Shown here: in pieces, positions 10,846-23,081 of the stretch | Numbering within the stretch: position 1 is the first letter of the stretch | How the letters are laid out: the number at the start of each line of letters is the position of its first letter | NCBI GenBank assembly: GCA_033964015.1 | Contig: CM066916.1 | Span: 14,238,501-14,302,500 of the forward strand | DNA from: Scolanthus callimorphus | Lineage: Eukaryota; Cnidaria; Anthozoa; Actiniaria; Edwardsiidae | Length of the DNA stretch: 64,000 nt | Reading direction: 5' to 3' | Notes under the pieces: generated by a model | The model's input: only the letters and a program-made list of their open reading frames with translations | Told to the model about the DNA's origin: nothing | Databases searched by the model: none | Translations under genes and position numbers: made by a program

Positions 10846-13680
10846 TTCTGTATTTACCTGCCATATGAGGGAGAATCTGAAAATTTCGGTTGACTGGTAT
10901 GCAATTTGCAAAGAAAATAGAGTTATCATGGATCAGTGAATAGACTGGATGAAGGAAGGAACTTAAAAACTCTTCTCAGGTGAATTAGTTGATTTACAGC
11001 ATAATTAAAAACTAAACACAATATAGATTTGTGAACAGAAAAGTACACAACCGGAGCATGCATAAGAATGTAGGCTCATATAAACCCTAATTAATTTAGG
11101 ATTCTGAATTGGCAAATGTTTATCTATATATGTTTATTTAAATAGTTCTCAAATAAACATTTGAATTTGAATGGCCGATGCTATAATTACAAATAAATTA
11201 GATTACAATTGACTATTTCCTATGAGCCAATAGTCAAGATAGATAACAAGGTACATATCAAGCTGAGTTGACTGATTGACTCATGAGTACGGCCTTTTCA
11301 ATTCAAAATTTTATTAATAACTATTTGGCTGTCGGATAGTTTTTGGCTGATTTGCGCTTAGTAAGATAAACATTTTGTTAATTCAAATTTTTAAGCAGTG
11401 TAATTGAGCCAATCAGGAATGTGAAGGAATGTGATAGTTTATGAGTGGGTTCTCCTCTCACATTGTGAGAAATATATAGTGAGTAGTGGAAAGCCAATCA
11501 GATAGCAGGCTTCATGATTTCAACGAAATGCCAATAATAGAATTTGTGCTTGTAAATTTATGAAACTGGACAGGTTCATATAGTGGTTGCTCATATTTAA
11601 CAATTATAGTATGAGTTCGAGTTTTCTGTGATTCAATAGTTAGTTAATGAGGTGCATAGCATGGAGAATGAGTAGTCTAATTGTTTTAGTAGAATCCCAC
11701 TAGCATACTATCTTGGAGTTGTTGCCAAAACATATTTATTTTCATGGTTTTAGAGAGTTTTGTGCTAGCACTTTCGTTACTTGCTATCTATTACGAAGAT
11801 AGTGAGTAGTGGAGCCAATCAGATTACAGGATTGATGACAGTGTGCAAGTGGGTTTCTAACATTATTTAGTCATAACCCCCCCCCCCCCCCCCCCCTCCC
11901 AGCTCTGCAGTCCTGCATTACAATTTTTGCAAATTTCAGTATTCATGTTAAAGTACTTTGCATTAAAGGCAACCTTCAGAGTTTCAAGTGTCATATATTG
12001 TACAATTCGAGAAAATATATGTATCCCTTGGATGGGTGGCATTCTGAAATTCTGAATCTGAGGGGGGTTTTCAAGCTCGGAATTCTGTCTGCATCGGGGC
12101 TCTCAGAGCTAGAAGTTAGTTTAAATTCTGTCTGCATCGGGGCTCTCAGAGCTAGAAGTTAGTTTAACCTCTCAGGAATTCTACATGCACACCGGGATTA
12201 AATATGCATTTGGGGGGGGGGGGGGATAAGCCATTTTGGAAATTCTGGATGCATGGGGAGGGGGGGGAAGGTAAAAAACTTGTGGAGCTCATCTCCCCAG
12301 GGCACATATATTTTCTTTTTTTATTTTATTTTATTTTTACCTTTTTATTGTTACGTTTTAGAACAGATATACTGACAGTTCTTTTCCAAAAACCCCTCCC
12401 TCTACCCTCCTCATTCTCTATCCTCCCCATTCATATATTTTCTGGAATTGCCCATTTCCCAAAAAAAAACAAATTGTATACACTATAGATCAATTGATCA
12501 ACTCTCTAGAGTGGTACACTTTGTGCTTGTTTATGATTCAAACTTAAAAAAAATATTGAAGTCTATAAAATGTGGTATGCAGGTGCGATTTTATAAAATC
12601 AAGAATGGAGGTTTTATGAAAAGTGGCTCTGCAGGATCACATGATCTGGTGTAGTGAGGTATGTCACTGAGTAGTAGTCAAAAAATAAATAAATAAATTT
12701 GAAGCAATAATTGTTGTACTTGTAGTTGGCGAAATCATACATTACAGTTGCTTACGAAATGTAAACACTTATGGACCTTATGTGAATAGGTACCAGGTTA
12801 AAAATGTATTATATAGATGTTCTATAACTTTCTCACATTGCCCACACCAAAATAAGATTACTTGGGACTACATTTCTGTTTCAAGCATGTAAAACATCTT
12901 AAATGGACCATGTGTCAATCGATTTTTTCATGTCCTTTTTATATCAACCCTGAAAGAAACCAGCCAAAACCAGATCGTATTAATTAATGAAGAAGGAAAT
13001 TGATTCATGTTCAAGTTCATGTAGCAGAATAATACAGTGATTATTTTATTTTTAATATCAAAATAAAATGTGTTTTGGTGCCTCGCTTTTTGCGATCAAA
13101 ATCACGAAGTGTGGACGTACCTTATTCATTTGAAGGTAGTGAATTTGGAGGACAGTACATGGGTTGATATTTAAACTTTTCTCCCTCATTGTTTGGCAAA
13201 GTGTACACGGCCATGATTTGGTACTTCGTATTTTCTAAATCTTCGAGAACGAAAAAATCTTGATGGTTTCATCATTCGGACCGGGAGTTTTGACTTTGCA
13301 TCTCACGAAAATTGACAACATCGGGTTTTCACTTCGTTTCTGTGTCGAAGACCAAGCCAAGAACTGATCCCACGCTGGTTTCTCACTGTTTTTGCCGAGG
13401 ATTGGAGTGATTTTGCCCTCTGACTTATCTTAGATCAACAATAAAACATACCAAAACAACAGCCGTCCAGATGCCACTACGAGGTTCTCAGTTCAAATGC
13501 CGAAAATAAAAATGTTAAAGAAAATTATAAAAAGTTAAACTCACAAAACAAGGAAAATATACTAGACTTGCTATTCACCAAGTTTGGAGCTTATTTTTTT
13601 AGTAGTTTTCTTATTTTTTGCAGTTTTGTGGGCTCTGAAACCACAGCTATCACAGCTATCACGAAACAGTTATTTTCAAA
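10846..13680. other. AT-rich stretch with homopolymers, no gene seen
   Basis: It contains a C run near 11877-11896, a G run near 12211-12225 and AT-rich DNA. A frame at 12204 is an artefact of G-rich and hydrophobic low-complexity sequence. No gene or RNA was recognised. Confidence 0.5.
12081..12166. repeat. 43-bp unit, two perfect tandem copies
   Basis: The unit starts AATTCTGTCTGCATCGGGGC and is repeated at 12124 without visible change. Confidence 0.9.
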
Positions 13681-14046
13681 TTTTGGCGGGAAGGCGCGTA
13701 CGCATGCGCACTCGTTCTGCGCGCGTGAATACCTTTAATACCAGGAAGAAACAAAAAAAATCATATCTCAAGAAGGGAACAACCTATGGCAACCAAACTT
13801 GGACACATTCATCTTTTGGGCGATACCATTTCAACGCCCTAATCATTTGACTTCGCGCCGTCAATAACGTAAGCAAAATGAGCAAGAAAGCCCGTGACGT
13901 TTGAAAAACTCCATAGTTATGCTAGACGTGATTTCCTTAGGTATGGTGCTCCGCTTGCGCGGGCCTTCGGCCCGCGCAGGAGCTCCGCTATTAATTTTCA
14001 AACGAGTAACCACGAGTAACCAAACAGTCTAAAAGAACTGAGTCAA

Positions 14047-14354
14047 TCATTATTTTTCTATCATCGTGGTTACTCGTGGTTACTCGTTGAAATTAGAGAT
14101 TTCCTTGTCCTATCCTACTATTTTAGAGACTAAATGGAACATGAGAATAGCCTTTTGGATTTACTGTTCGGGAAACTCTTTCAAAGTCTTCAAAACTCTT
14201 TCATTATTTTTCTATCATCGTGGTTACTCGTGGTTACTCGTTGAAATGAGAGATTTCATTGTCCTATCCTACTATTTTAGAGACTAAATGGAACATGAAA
14301 ATGGCCTAGTGGGTTTACTGTTCGTGGAACTCTTTCAAAGTCTTTAAAACTCTT
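14047..14354. repeat. 154-bp tandem duplication
   Basis: Two copies start at 14047 and 14201, each with GTGGTTACTCGTGGTTACTC and then TTTTAGAGACTAAATGGAAC. They differ at a handful of positions. Confidence 0.85.
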
Positions 14355-14470
14355 TCAAATGTCAAGAATAAGCACTACGGAACAGCGACGGCAGGGTGGG
14401 AGCGGTAAAGCTTAAATAAACAAACAAATAAATGAAAGGCGCGCCACGCTTTTAATTTAAGAAATGCCCT

Positions 14471-14924
14471 TAGCTGTTTTCACACTAGACGACGGAAAAC
14501 TCGTTATGATGAGTTTTTCGTCTGATGAGTTTTCCGTCTGATTTGAATTCGTGAATTGAAACCTATGTAGTCTTTACCGACATAATTTCATATATAGACG
14601 GGAAATATCGTACATTTGTTCGAAAGAACCTGGACCGAGATTTGAGTGGTTACCTAGTACACCCCGCGGCGCCATGATGTTGTTACCCACAATTCTCTGC
14701 CCACTCTCTAGTCCCAGTTTCGTTTCCGCGCGAATTACACAATTGCCGTCCAGTTAGCGTGAATTCAAGATGAGTTTCCCGTCGACGACAAAATCGTCCA
14801 TGGAAAATCGTCTGTTTCGACGGAGAGATAAGACGGGTAAATTCAGACGATTTCCGGTCATAAATCCGTCTCGTCCCGGTTCCACACTAAGACGAGTTTT
14901 CTGTCTCTAGTGTGGAAACGGCTA
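14471..14924. mobile_element. Inverted-repeat element, about 454 bp
   Basis: Ends read TAGCTGTTTTCACACTAGA and, inverted, TAGCCGTTTCCACACTAGA, consistent with a TA duplication flanking GCYGTTTYCACAC. The interior repeats ACTCGT and GACGA motifs. The same element is in copy B at 59964-60431, so it inserted before the duplication. A TA target suggests a Tc1/mariner-type MITE; this is inference. Confidence 0.75.
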
Positions 14925-15927
14925 TTCACATGTAATACACATATATCTGATTACAGATTTTTTAGAGAAACGTGTGAGTGTGTTACCAGTAGTACTTGTC
15001 AGAAAAGTGGATGGCAGTAACGATTCTGTTTAGATTCTCCTTCCATCAATTAAACATTATGCTTCGTCGCCGAATGATAATGGAGGGGGTGAGTTCTCAA
15101 TACTGTACCTTTCATTTTCACAACAATACTTGTAACCATTTATAATACTTCTACTTCTAATCCGTTACAATTTTGAACTTCTATTCAAATACTTCTACAA
15201 TGTAATCCTGTATAATTTTGAACATTTTCATAAAACACATAAATAATGGGTGAGATATCAGCCGTCTGTCGTCCGATCACTACGAGACTACAAGACTAAA
15301 TGAGCGGTCAGTAGAAAGTGATTTGTGGCTTATGTTATAGGCTTTCTCACTAACACGTGCAGGTGAACGATTCCATGACAACGCACGCTTCCTGCAAGCA
15401 AAAAAGCGTGCGGGAATATCCTGCCTGACAGCAAAGTGTCACAACTGCTCAAAAGGCGGGCATTGTCTCTAGACGTCACAAAACCCCGTTTTTGCTTGCG
15501 AGCGATTACATAATAGATGAGAAGATCTCGTGAAGACGTCTCTTTCGCAAAGTACGATCGAGTGAGCGAAGGGGTAGCTGAAATTCATCAGGCTACTGCT
15601 CCCTTAGCAATGATTCCATTTGCTTTTTAAAGTCTGACTAGCAGATAGCTTGCAATCGGGAGTTTTGGTATCGACATATATTTCTGTCTGTACATATTTC
15701 TGTACAGCTTTGCTTACCCCTTGTCACACATTTACTGTACCCAAGTAAGTAACAATTTCTTTACCATCACGTCATAAAGTAGCTGTGTAACGTTTGCAAC
15801 TAATTGCAGGGAAGAACACGAAAGAAGAGAATGTCAATTTCAGCTTTTAAATGTAGGTGTGTACTTAGAGATGGAAGATAAAAACAAGAAACAGAATAAA
15901 AACAACAAAAAAGAAAGTATTAGCATA

Positions 15928-15981
15928 GAATCCTATGATATCTCTTTTTGTGTAAATTGAGGACGAGATATCATAGGATTC
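15928..15981. repeat. 17-bp-stem inverted repeat
   Basis: GAATCCTATGATATCTC and its exact reverse complement are separated by 20 nt. The stem is unchanged in copy B (62367-62421), where the loop is one base longer. Confidence 0.85.
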
Positions 15982-16416
15982 AAGTCTATTCAAAGCGTTC
16001 AGTCGGTAGATTCCGCCGAAAATAGTATATACTAGACGAAATTTATGGTAAATTAAAATAGTATTTTAACTTATATAAATGCACAACACTTTTAGATGCT
16101 GACTTACATTATTTTATCACAAATAAATTGCATATATGCAATCATTATTTCATTTTTTTTAAACAAGATTCCGCAAACTGATGAACCCATGAAACCTGCT
16201 TGATACACATAAATGCCTTGGAAATTTTGACGGCCTTTTTCATATGAAAAGTGAAATCAGACCAAGTTACAAACTGTAAATTTTGTTTACCATGATCCAG
16301 TAGTGACGTAACGAGCTTCACACAATTGACAACAATTAGAACTGAAAGCCGAATTGAGCCATTATTCAAATGAGGCCGCTTGCCGAGAGAGCTAATTGTC
16401 TTAAGCTATTGTCTTA

Positions 16417-17214
16417 TAGTCCGGCGGATTAGTGCAAATTTTCGAGGAAATTGCGTATTTTAGGCTAAAGCTCCAATTTTTTGCCAGGTGATAGTTTTCA
16501 ATGTATTTTTAAATCGTAGATATGGAGGCACGCTAGAATTCTTTCGTAGCGAAAGCTAGGGAGGTTTTAGAGTGAACTATTGTATACCTCAATAGCAGCC
16601 ATTTTGAATGCTTTGTTATTCAAATGAGGTTTAGAACTTGTCTTTGCGAACTTTCAAGTTGTTCTCTAGACTACACAGCCATAGCAACTCAACATTTGCT
16701 AATTCTGAACTATGGATTGGTTTGACTGACTTCGTTTGAACGTCTCCTTAGAGTTTTGGGTGATTATTAAATGTCACGACCAGTTTATTGGGAATATTTA
16801 TAATTTATATTGTAAAACAATAGCCTGACTGAGATTTGATAAAATGTTTCAAGAATGGCCAACAAATTCTAAAAAATATCAAGATAATTGGTACCATGTG
16901 TCGAATATGTAAAAAGAAACTTGTCTCTGAAACTTTCGCATGATATTTTCTACCTAGTACTGTGCTATACTCTATAAACACGGACGATAGAAGATTTCAC
17001 GAAGTGCCGCAGAGCTCATGAATAACAAAGGATTCAAAGATGGCTGCCAATGGCAAAACAATGGTTCACATTAAAACTGTTCTAGCTTTCGCTACGAATA
17101 AAATTTAGCGTGCCTCCATATCTTATCTTCAATAAACTACTAAAAACTATTGACATGCAAAGTTTGGTGTCTTTAGCCAAAAGTGCGCATTTTTTACGCT
17201 AATCCGCCGGACTA
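16417..17214. mobile_element. 798-bp inverted-repeat element (TTA target duplication)
   Basis: Ends are TAGTCCGGCGGATTAG and its inverse, with weaker inverted similarity continuing inward (for example the CTTTCGTAGCGAAAGCTAG region against CTAGCTTTCGCTACGA). TTA flanks it at 16414-16416 and 17215-17217. The duplicated segments at about 40637 and 63330 lack it, which proves an insertion. There is no coding capacity. TTA duplication fits a PIF/Harbinger MITE; this is inference. Confidence 0.9.
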
Positions 17215-17348
17215 TTAGTATAAATCAACGAGATCGGGTGGATCACAGAAATGAAATATCAGCCAACATTTGTTCTTCGCAGGAAAAGGGACAACAAAAC
17301 ATCCTAAACAAGGTCTACCACTAATATAACAATATAGTTGATTTTCGC

Positions 17349-17448
17349 GGGCGTAAATATGTTTTTGGCCCGACTCAGGCTCATTTAAGCCCGAGCGCAG
17401 CGAGGGATAAAATGAGCGCTGAGAGGGGCCCAAAACATATTTACGCCC
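17349..17448. repeat. 100-bp fold-back repeat
   Basis: GGGCGTAAATATGTTTT...GGCCC pairs with GGGCCCAAAACATATTTACG at the other end. It is repeated in the duplicated segments at about 40778-40876 and 63460-63542. Confidence 0.8.
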
Positions 17449-18296
17449 AAGAACATCAACTGCATTACTTTTATTATAACTTTGGAGAGCATTGAGTACA
17501 AAAGCGAGAATTTATGGCGAGAATCATAACGCCGATTGACTCGCGCGGGCTTTAATATATTAGAGCCCGCCAAAATGCTCATTAGAGCCCGGATAATACG
17601 CCACAATGCTCGACAAAGTTATAATAATTAACACTTATTGGATGAGGTTGAGCATGATAGTGAGATTTGTCAACGCCGAGGTTTGTGTTATCTGCCGAAG
17701 CGAAGCTTCAATAATTGTTTTATTATTCAGCAACCAGCAATTCTTACCTCTAAGTGAAGTCGACGACGAGGCCTTGCTCGGTGAAAGGGTTTTTGACTTT
17801 AGCTTACATTTTTTGGTATTTTCCTCTTCGTATTCAATTCAAATAGCCATAGTTGAGGTTTAGATATCCTGAGCATTGATCTCTTGGCAAAATTCATAAC
17901 AGATTCAACGAGAATATTGGCAAAATTGGCTTTCGCTTACGAAATGAAAACCAAGATGGCGGCCAAACCTATTGGCTTGCGTGATGATGTCATTAGAGTG
18001 CATCAATCCTAATGTCTGTAGTATGACGTCACGCACTGCGCGCCAACACAATTTCGCTGCGTACTCTTAGCCAATCAGAATCGAGATAGTGGCATGGCTG
18101 AATAGTAATATCCAATAGTAGCGTAGCCAATAGAAATGATTTCTACTACATTCGATTAAATAGAAGTAGCTCACTAAAAATGCAACCCATAAGCTTATAT
18201 ATTACCGGCCCGTGGACGTATGAGTAATCATGGAATTAAAGGCAAGGAATATCAGATTTGAACCAGTTGTTCAGGTGTTGGTTCACACACATATGT

Positions 18297-18342
18297 TTAG
18301 AACGGCTCTTTGCTCAAAAGACCATCAACAATGCTGGAAGTC
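18297..18342 (-). pseudogene. bHLH gene last exon, internally deleted (copy A)
   Basis: It corresponds to the intact exon at 43068-43163. The acceptor (TTATTCAG) and first codons (DFQ) remain, but 50 bases are missing, so a stop follows almost at once. The last exon of copy A is therefore broken. Confidence 0.7.
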
Positions 18343-19432
18343 CTGAATAAGATGGACATTATGGTAAACAGAAGATCAATACTGTTGTCTACAGTTGTTG
18401 CACGTAACGCGATGAAAAAAGGGGGAAACTGCTGTTATAGGCATTTTGTTTTTTCTGCGTACTCAATCAAACCATGCGAGCCAATCATATCCTTGCCTGG
18501 TTTTGCAAATTGCAGTGAACTGGTTTCTGTCGCGACATACTGTACCTCACAAGGGAAGGTAACGGTAGGCGAAAATAGGCAAGGATCACACGACCTTTGG
18601 ACCCACCTTTGATTGATTACGCAGAAAAATAGCAAATGCCAACTCGACAATGAACGCCGTTACCTGAAACAGTACACTTTGTGAATATGTATAATCAGCC
18701 CTTTTTGTGAATTTGGCCAAAAGATAAATCCAAGCTCTTTCTAAGTTGCTAACATGAGAGGGTGAAGCAGTCCACGTAATGATCAGAACGTTCATGGGTT
18801 TTAGTAAGTATTTCTGGATGAAGGAAGCAGGGGGCTAACTGTCCTAAATTAGGAAACCGGCTAAACAAATACTACTTTAAATCGTGGGCGTTTTAGTGAA
18901 TGATTATGTAAACTGTTCAACGAGTTGCAAATTTGCCTGATTTCCCATTTGTTAGCGATCATCCGCTACGGTAGAGTTCGTTGGCACTTCCTACCTCGCC
19001 CACAGGGAGAGTTCTGGATGAGGATCTTGTGGGGAATATGGACCAATCACAGCCTTTCAACTACAAACGGCCAATGAGAGTAAAGCCTATATCTCGCCAG
19101 CTTCAGCCGATCCAATGTAATAGAGGGAATTTATGCCCCTGTTTGTGAATTTGTTTCCAACGAAATCTCTCAGTAAAACTGTTAGAATAGAGATATCATG
19201 TGTTCAACTTGTCGTCTAGCAAAGATCAAAAGGTAAATAAATGTCCAGCTCTTAAAAAAAAGATGAAAGATAGGATTCCTATGCAAATCGGCCTGACAGA
19301 ACACTTGATCCCTTGACTTGATCAGAACGTTGAGGAAGAGTGCCAATTGACTCATTATCTACCCTAGTGGATGAGAAGCAGTTACAAGTCGGCAAAACAA
19401 GGTGGAGCACTACGTTCAACAAAGTGTCTTAC

Positions 19433-19583
19433 CTGGTTAACTTTCCTGACCAAGTCGATGTGGTGCTTCCAGCAGTGATGGAGGTACGCCACGGTCATCT
19501 CAAACACGGTGGCCTTGTCAGCGGTCTCACTACATGACGGGATCATGCGCCTGAGTAGGAACCAGCAGCGGGCGATGCGCTCT
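19433..19583 (-). CDS. bHLH DNA-binding exon (SOHLH/TCFL5-like), 50 codons
   Basis: The exon is bounded by an acceptor (TTTCCTGTCAG) and a donor (CAG/GTAAGA). It enters with one base of a split codon and then encodes 50 residues. The order is basic residues and helix 1 (ERIARCWFLLRRMIP), a loop (SCSETADK), then helix 2 (ATVFEMTVAYLHHCW). Family knowledge: the ERI...LR.(L/M)(I/V)P...DKA(T/S)V.EMTV pattern is that of basic helix-loop-helix dimerisation and DNA-binding domains, nearest in my memory to SOHLH1/2 and TCFL5. The basic region is only partly in this exon. Exons upstream on this strand were not found; the sequence there becomes the FReD promoter region. With the broken last exon at 18297, copy A is probably a gene fragment. 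Confidence 0.75.
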
Positions 19584-19714
19584 CTGACAGGAAATAAGAA
19601 ACAATCAGAGGCAATTAGAGTAACCATGACAGTATACAGCGGGCAATGCGCTCTCTGACAGGAAATAAGTAACATTTAAAGACAATCTGAGTAACCATCA
19701 GTATACAGCGAGCG
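19567..19714. repeat. ~70-bp tandem repeat duplicating a splice acceptor
   Basis: Units start at 19567, 19638 and 19707, the last partial. Each full unit carries the reverse complement of TTTCCTGTCAGAGAGCGCAT, the acceptor and first codons of the bHLH exon, so the minus strand has two candidate acceptors. Confidence 0.85.
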
Positions 19715-19984
19715 TCTCATGGACGGCGGAATACATTTTGTGGGGGCAAATGTATGACAAAGAAGGGGGGCTGAGATAACAGAAAGCATATGAAAATCTG
19801 CTGAAAAAGGGGAGGGACTGATTGCCTCTAGCCCCCCGGCTCCATCATCGATCAGCCCATTCTCTTGACTGTGTGTTTCGAAAATATTATCTAATGTGTT
19901 TTGGATTTCTATAATGTCTTAATATATTTGATTATCTTATATTGCGGGTTTCCCGTAGCACCGTTGGGCAAGGAGAACTTATAA

Positions 19985-20055
19985 CTGCTCTGATTGGCTG
20001 GGCTGATTAACTCGTTTGACGGCCTGTAGTGACGCTCTGTACTAATATAAAGTTT
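19985..20055 (+). promoter_or_regulatory. Core promoter candidate of FReD-2 (CCAAT-type and TATA)
   Basis: A reverse CCAAT box (ATTGG, 19993) and a TATA-like TATAAA (20046) lie about 300 bp upstream of the first coding exon. Both keep similar spacing in the paralogue (ATTGG 56242, TATAAA 56295). The coding exon is preceded by an acceptor-like sequence, so a 5' UTR intron is likely. Confidence 0.5.
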
Positions 20056-20349
20056 GATAACCATCTCATTGAGAAAAGATAGTCTCGAGACCTCAAACAT
20101 TGCATCGGTTGCATGGTACTCATTGTATTCGCATAAAAGCAACTCAATATGTGCTCGATATCTATTGCTTAAACTAATAAACTTTTAATAGGAATTCTAG
20201 CATATAAGAATAGTTTGTTGAAAAAGAAATTTTCTAAAGAATTCTAACAAATTAGCTTCACTCTCATAAATTATTAAACACGAGATGACTCTAGAAAACA
20301 AGTCATTTTTGAAGAAGCACAAACATTATCCGCTTCTTTTTAAGGAAGT

Positions 20350-20709
20350 ATGCGCAGCAGAAACGGATCAAAGATTTGTACGTTTCTTTTCATAAGATTC
20401 GTTGTCAGTTCCATACAAGAAAGTGTGAGCAATGCCGCTACAAGAGATGAAAGTCGGAGCAACTTCCTTTCTATCATCACACAGGTACGGCATCGTTACG
20501 TTCGATTGGAAACTGTTGAAGTTGTTGATCAATTCGCGTGTATCTCTCGGTGTTTGCACGAGTTCGCCTCAGCTTGTAAGGCGGTCTACTTTAAGAATGA
20601 AAGAAGTCCGAAAAGGGAGCACTCATGCCATTTGTTAGCGACCAGGGGCCGGGAAATGATTGGAGAAGAGTGGAGGAGCGAAGAAGATGCAACGCTCATT
20701 GAATTGCAG
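20350..20709 (+). CDS. FReD-2 exon 1: signal peptide and PAN/apple-like domain
   Basis: It encodes 120 residues and ends at a strong donor (CAG/GTAAGG) in phase 0. The start MRSRNGSKICTFLFIRFVV looks like a signal peptide: a basic stretch, then a hydrophobic core. Residues about 60-105 have a PAN/apple-like pattern, DQFACISRCLHEFA, CKAV and SCHLL. The frame joins cleanly to the FReD exon at 28267 (phase 0), as in the paralogue at 56595-58492, giving 334 aa. The intron would be 7.5 kb against 0.77 kb in the paralogue, and it contains transposons and a possible minus-strand gene. This exon may therefore belong to another nearby product. Inferred role: secreted lectin. Confidence 0.75.
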
Positions 20710-21147
20710 GTAAGGATTGCCTTTCAAGTTACAAGTTTACTTTTTACACAAAAAATACAAACATACGCAATATAATAAAAGCGGGAGATCTCAAAAGACA
20801 TCGAGGCTTGAGCGAGGAGGTCCCCTCGTAGCATATACACAGCTGTTTCGGGACCGGGATTTTCGTTATTAGAGTCTGAGCATGTGTTGCGTTTGCGGGC
20901 TCAAATAACCAGCGGCATTGCACAGAAGCTTTCAAGATGGCGGGAGTTTTGATTTGTGACTAGCGGGAAGTTGACAGTAAAAGGCGAGTAAAAAAATATT
21001 TCACGCTGTTTTCTCATATTTTCTTTTATTGCTCCAGTGAGGGAAATCTTTAAACTTTCATATGGGCAAAATACATGACCAGATAATGACAAAGAAACTA
21101 TTATGAACGCACTTTGTTTGGAGCGCAGAATTTCGCGTTACTATTTA

Positions 21148-21983
21148 TGTATCAGTCAATTCCAGCGGTGACCATCCCCCCCCCCCGGACACCGTGGGGC
21201 ATTTTCACACCAGTGCCTTCCCTGGGGTGGGGAATTTTGAAAATTTTGCTGGCCCCGGGGTCGGGAATTGTTTTTTCCCGGGGGAGGGGGGTGGGGAATT
21301 TTGGTTTTCTCACCTCAAGCGCGTCGGGTTTTGCGAACTACAACCCAGTTACAGAAAATAACGCCACATAAAATATAATGCAGAGCATGGCCCGTATACA
21401 CCACGTTTGGAGACTGACACATTTGCACATTTCACAGTTAACGCCGTCTTCTATAGAGAAGAAACAGATTTCGCAATTTCGTCTCAGTGGAAAAACATAA
21501 AAATGAATTGACACTATAAACTGCAGAGTTCCAATTCCGCAAAAAGTCAATTAACATAACTGCGAAATAGTTGCTCTGCAAATAGAATAAAGGTAAATTT
21601 CGCATTGAGAGATGCAGCTATATCTAAATGGCTACAACCGCGAATGGCCTAGGAATGTCACTTCTTTATTTATATTTTGTCTCACTTTCAGTGAAATGAG
21701 AACTCGTTCAAAGACGAGAAAACTAAAGTACATTAAAAAAAAAACGAATTGCAAATGCTCGGACAGTATAAATGGAGTTGAAGTTTTTGTTGTGAAACTT
21801 TGTCACGCAGAGTTACCGTCTTTTTCTCGTCCCGGGGGTGGGGCATTTTTCCGCTTTTTGTGTTCCCCGCCGTGGGGTATTCTGCATTTTTGCTAGCCCG
21901 GGGGCTGGGAATTTTCAGTTTTATTTTTAGAAATGACCAAATGCCCGGGGGGGGCATGGTCACCGCTGGAATTGACTGATACA
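21148..21983. mobile_element. 836-bp inverted-repeat element with G/C runs (TTA duplication)
   Basis: Ends are TGTATCAGTCAATTCCAGCG and its inverse, reaching into GGTGACCAT and a C/G run on both sides. TTA flanks it at 21145-21147 and 21984-21986. The interior is non-coding with C/G-rich blocks near the ends and AT-rich DNA between. Confidence 0.9.
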
Positions 21984-23081
21984 TTAGCGCTATTGATCAA
22001 GGAAGAAAAAAGCAAGCTCCTTCGGAAATTCTGAAGTTTTCTCAAAACAACGCGAATATCGAGAATATAATTTAGGCTTTTTTGGATACATGCGAGCTAA
22101 AAAAGTTATGATACGCCGACTGGATTTCCTAAAATAATTTTTTTCTTTCTTACGATACAGCGCCTTCATAGAACAACACGTCACTTTATTACATGCGTAG
22201 TGTCGCTTGTGCGGAAATCAACCGAGCCATCTGCGTCACAGATGCACCAAATATCTCAGCGAGTTAAATGAAATATGGATGATTGATAAAATGTCAACTT
22301 ATATTTCATTGAGAGATTGTCTATACATTCCACATATTTCTGCCCCCTAATCCCTGGTGCCCCCCCCCCCCCCCATGAAAAATGCGCCCCCGGTACTTGT
22401 TAAGGACAAATTTGAGGGGAAGACATCTATAGGAATCACTACTGTAACAGGAGGAGAGCTCAATTAAACGCCATGTGATAATCAGAGGAAATCTAGAATA
22501 TTATATTTTCCTTGTGATTATAGTGAAAACATTGGATGAAAATTTTCAAGTGGTGCATTTTTACTTATGCCCCCCCCCCCCCCATGAAAAATGTGTATGC
22601 CCTCCTGGCTGTAAGCAAAATTTCCTACAATTCCCTCCAAGTTATGAGCTAAACCTATCAAACCCTCCCTGGTTACATTAAGAACCCCTTCAGTTGTAAT
22701 TATACTATTGGGATTAATGTGCTTAGGCATTTCAAGTTTCTGAAAAAAAATCATGACAGCCATAATCAAAATGCTGTGTAAATATTGTTACTACTTAAAC
22801 ATGGTATACTTTTTCCTGTCAATGTTAGAACTCCCACTGTAGCCCTTATGGCTAAGCCAAGGGCTTAGAAGTAGGACTGTACAGTATTACAGTCAATACA
22901 TATGGTGTACATATTAGGCTCAGCAGCTATGGTAGCCTAGTATCAAGTACCAATGGTGCATAGAAAGCACAAGATAATGAGAGTGAAATAAAATGTACAC
23001 CATATGCATTCTTTGATGAACTTCCCACAATTATCTATAAGTTTTAGATGCCCATGAAATGTAAATGTACATGTTGGAGTG

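Larger units (their letters stand above)
8399..13988. mobile_element. Second pair of long inverted termini (GCGGAGCTCC type)
   Basis: About 300 bp at 8399-8700 matches the reverse complement of about 13690-13988. Each end starts with GCGGAGCTCC, then a GC-rich hairpin around CGCGGGCCGAAGGCCCGCG, then GGAGCACCATACC. Further in, both arms share a GAGATATGATTTTTT segment and a TGGTATTAAA segment. A related stretch (CGCGCGCAGAACGAGTGCGC) occurs at 7241 and inverted at about 13700. The left terminus lies inside the 6346-10845 composite, so the two inverted pairs are crossed. Confidence 0.65.
14405..19714. repeat. Segmental duplication unit, copy A
   Basis: It matches 59898-64000 (copy B) and 39930-46351 (copy D), with a partial copy at 29220-29775. 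Relative to B, copy A lacks about 480 bp that B has around 62465-62950, carries a private insertion at 16417-17214, and lacks B's insertion at 60886-61820. The unit carries minus-strand exons of a bHLH gene. Confidence 0.85.

Noticed and set aside
14500..14560. CTGATGAG motifs followed by GAAAC, as in a hammerhead ribozyme core
   Set aside because: No stem II hairpin forms between the two core strands, and the motif repeats as part of the GATGAGTTTTTC repeat of an inverted-repeat element.
16145..16369. Minus-strand frame repeated in all three segmental copies
   Set aside because: Repetition follows from DNA duplication; indels between copies ignore the frame and no family is recognisable.
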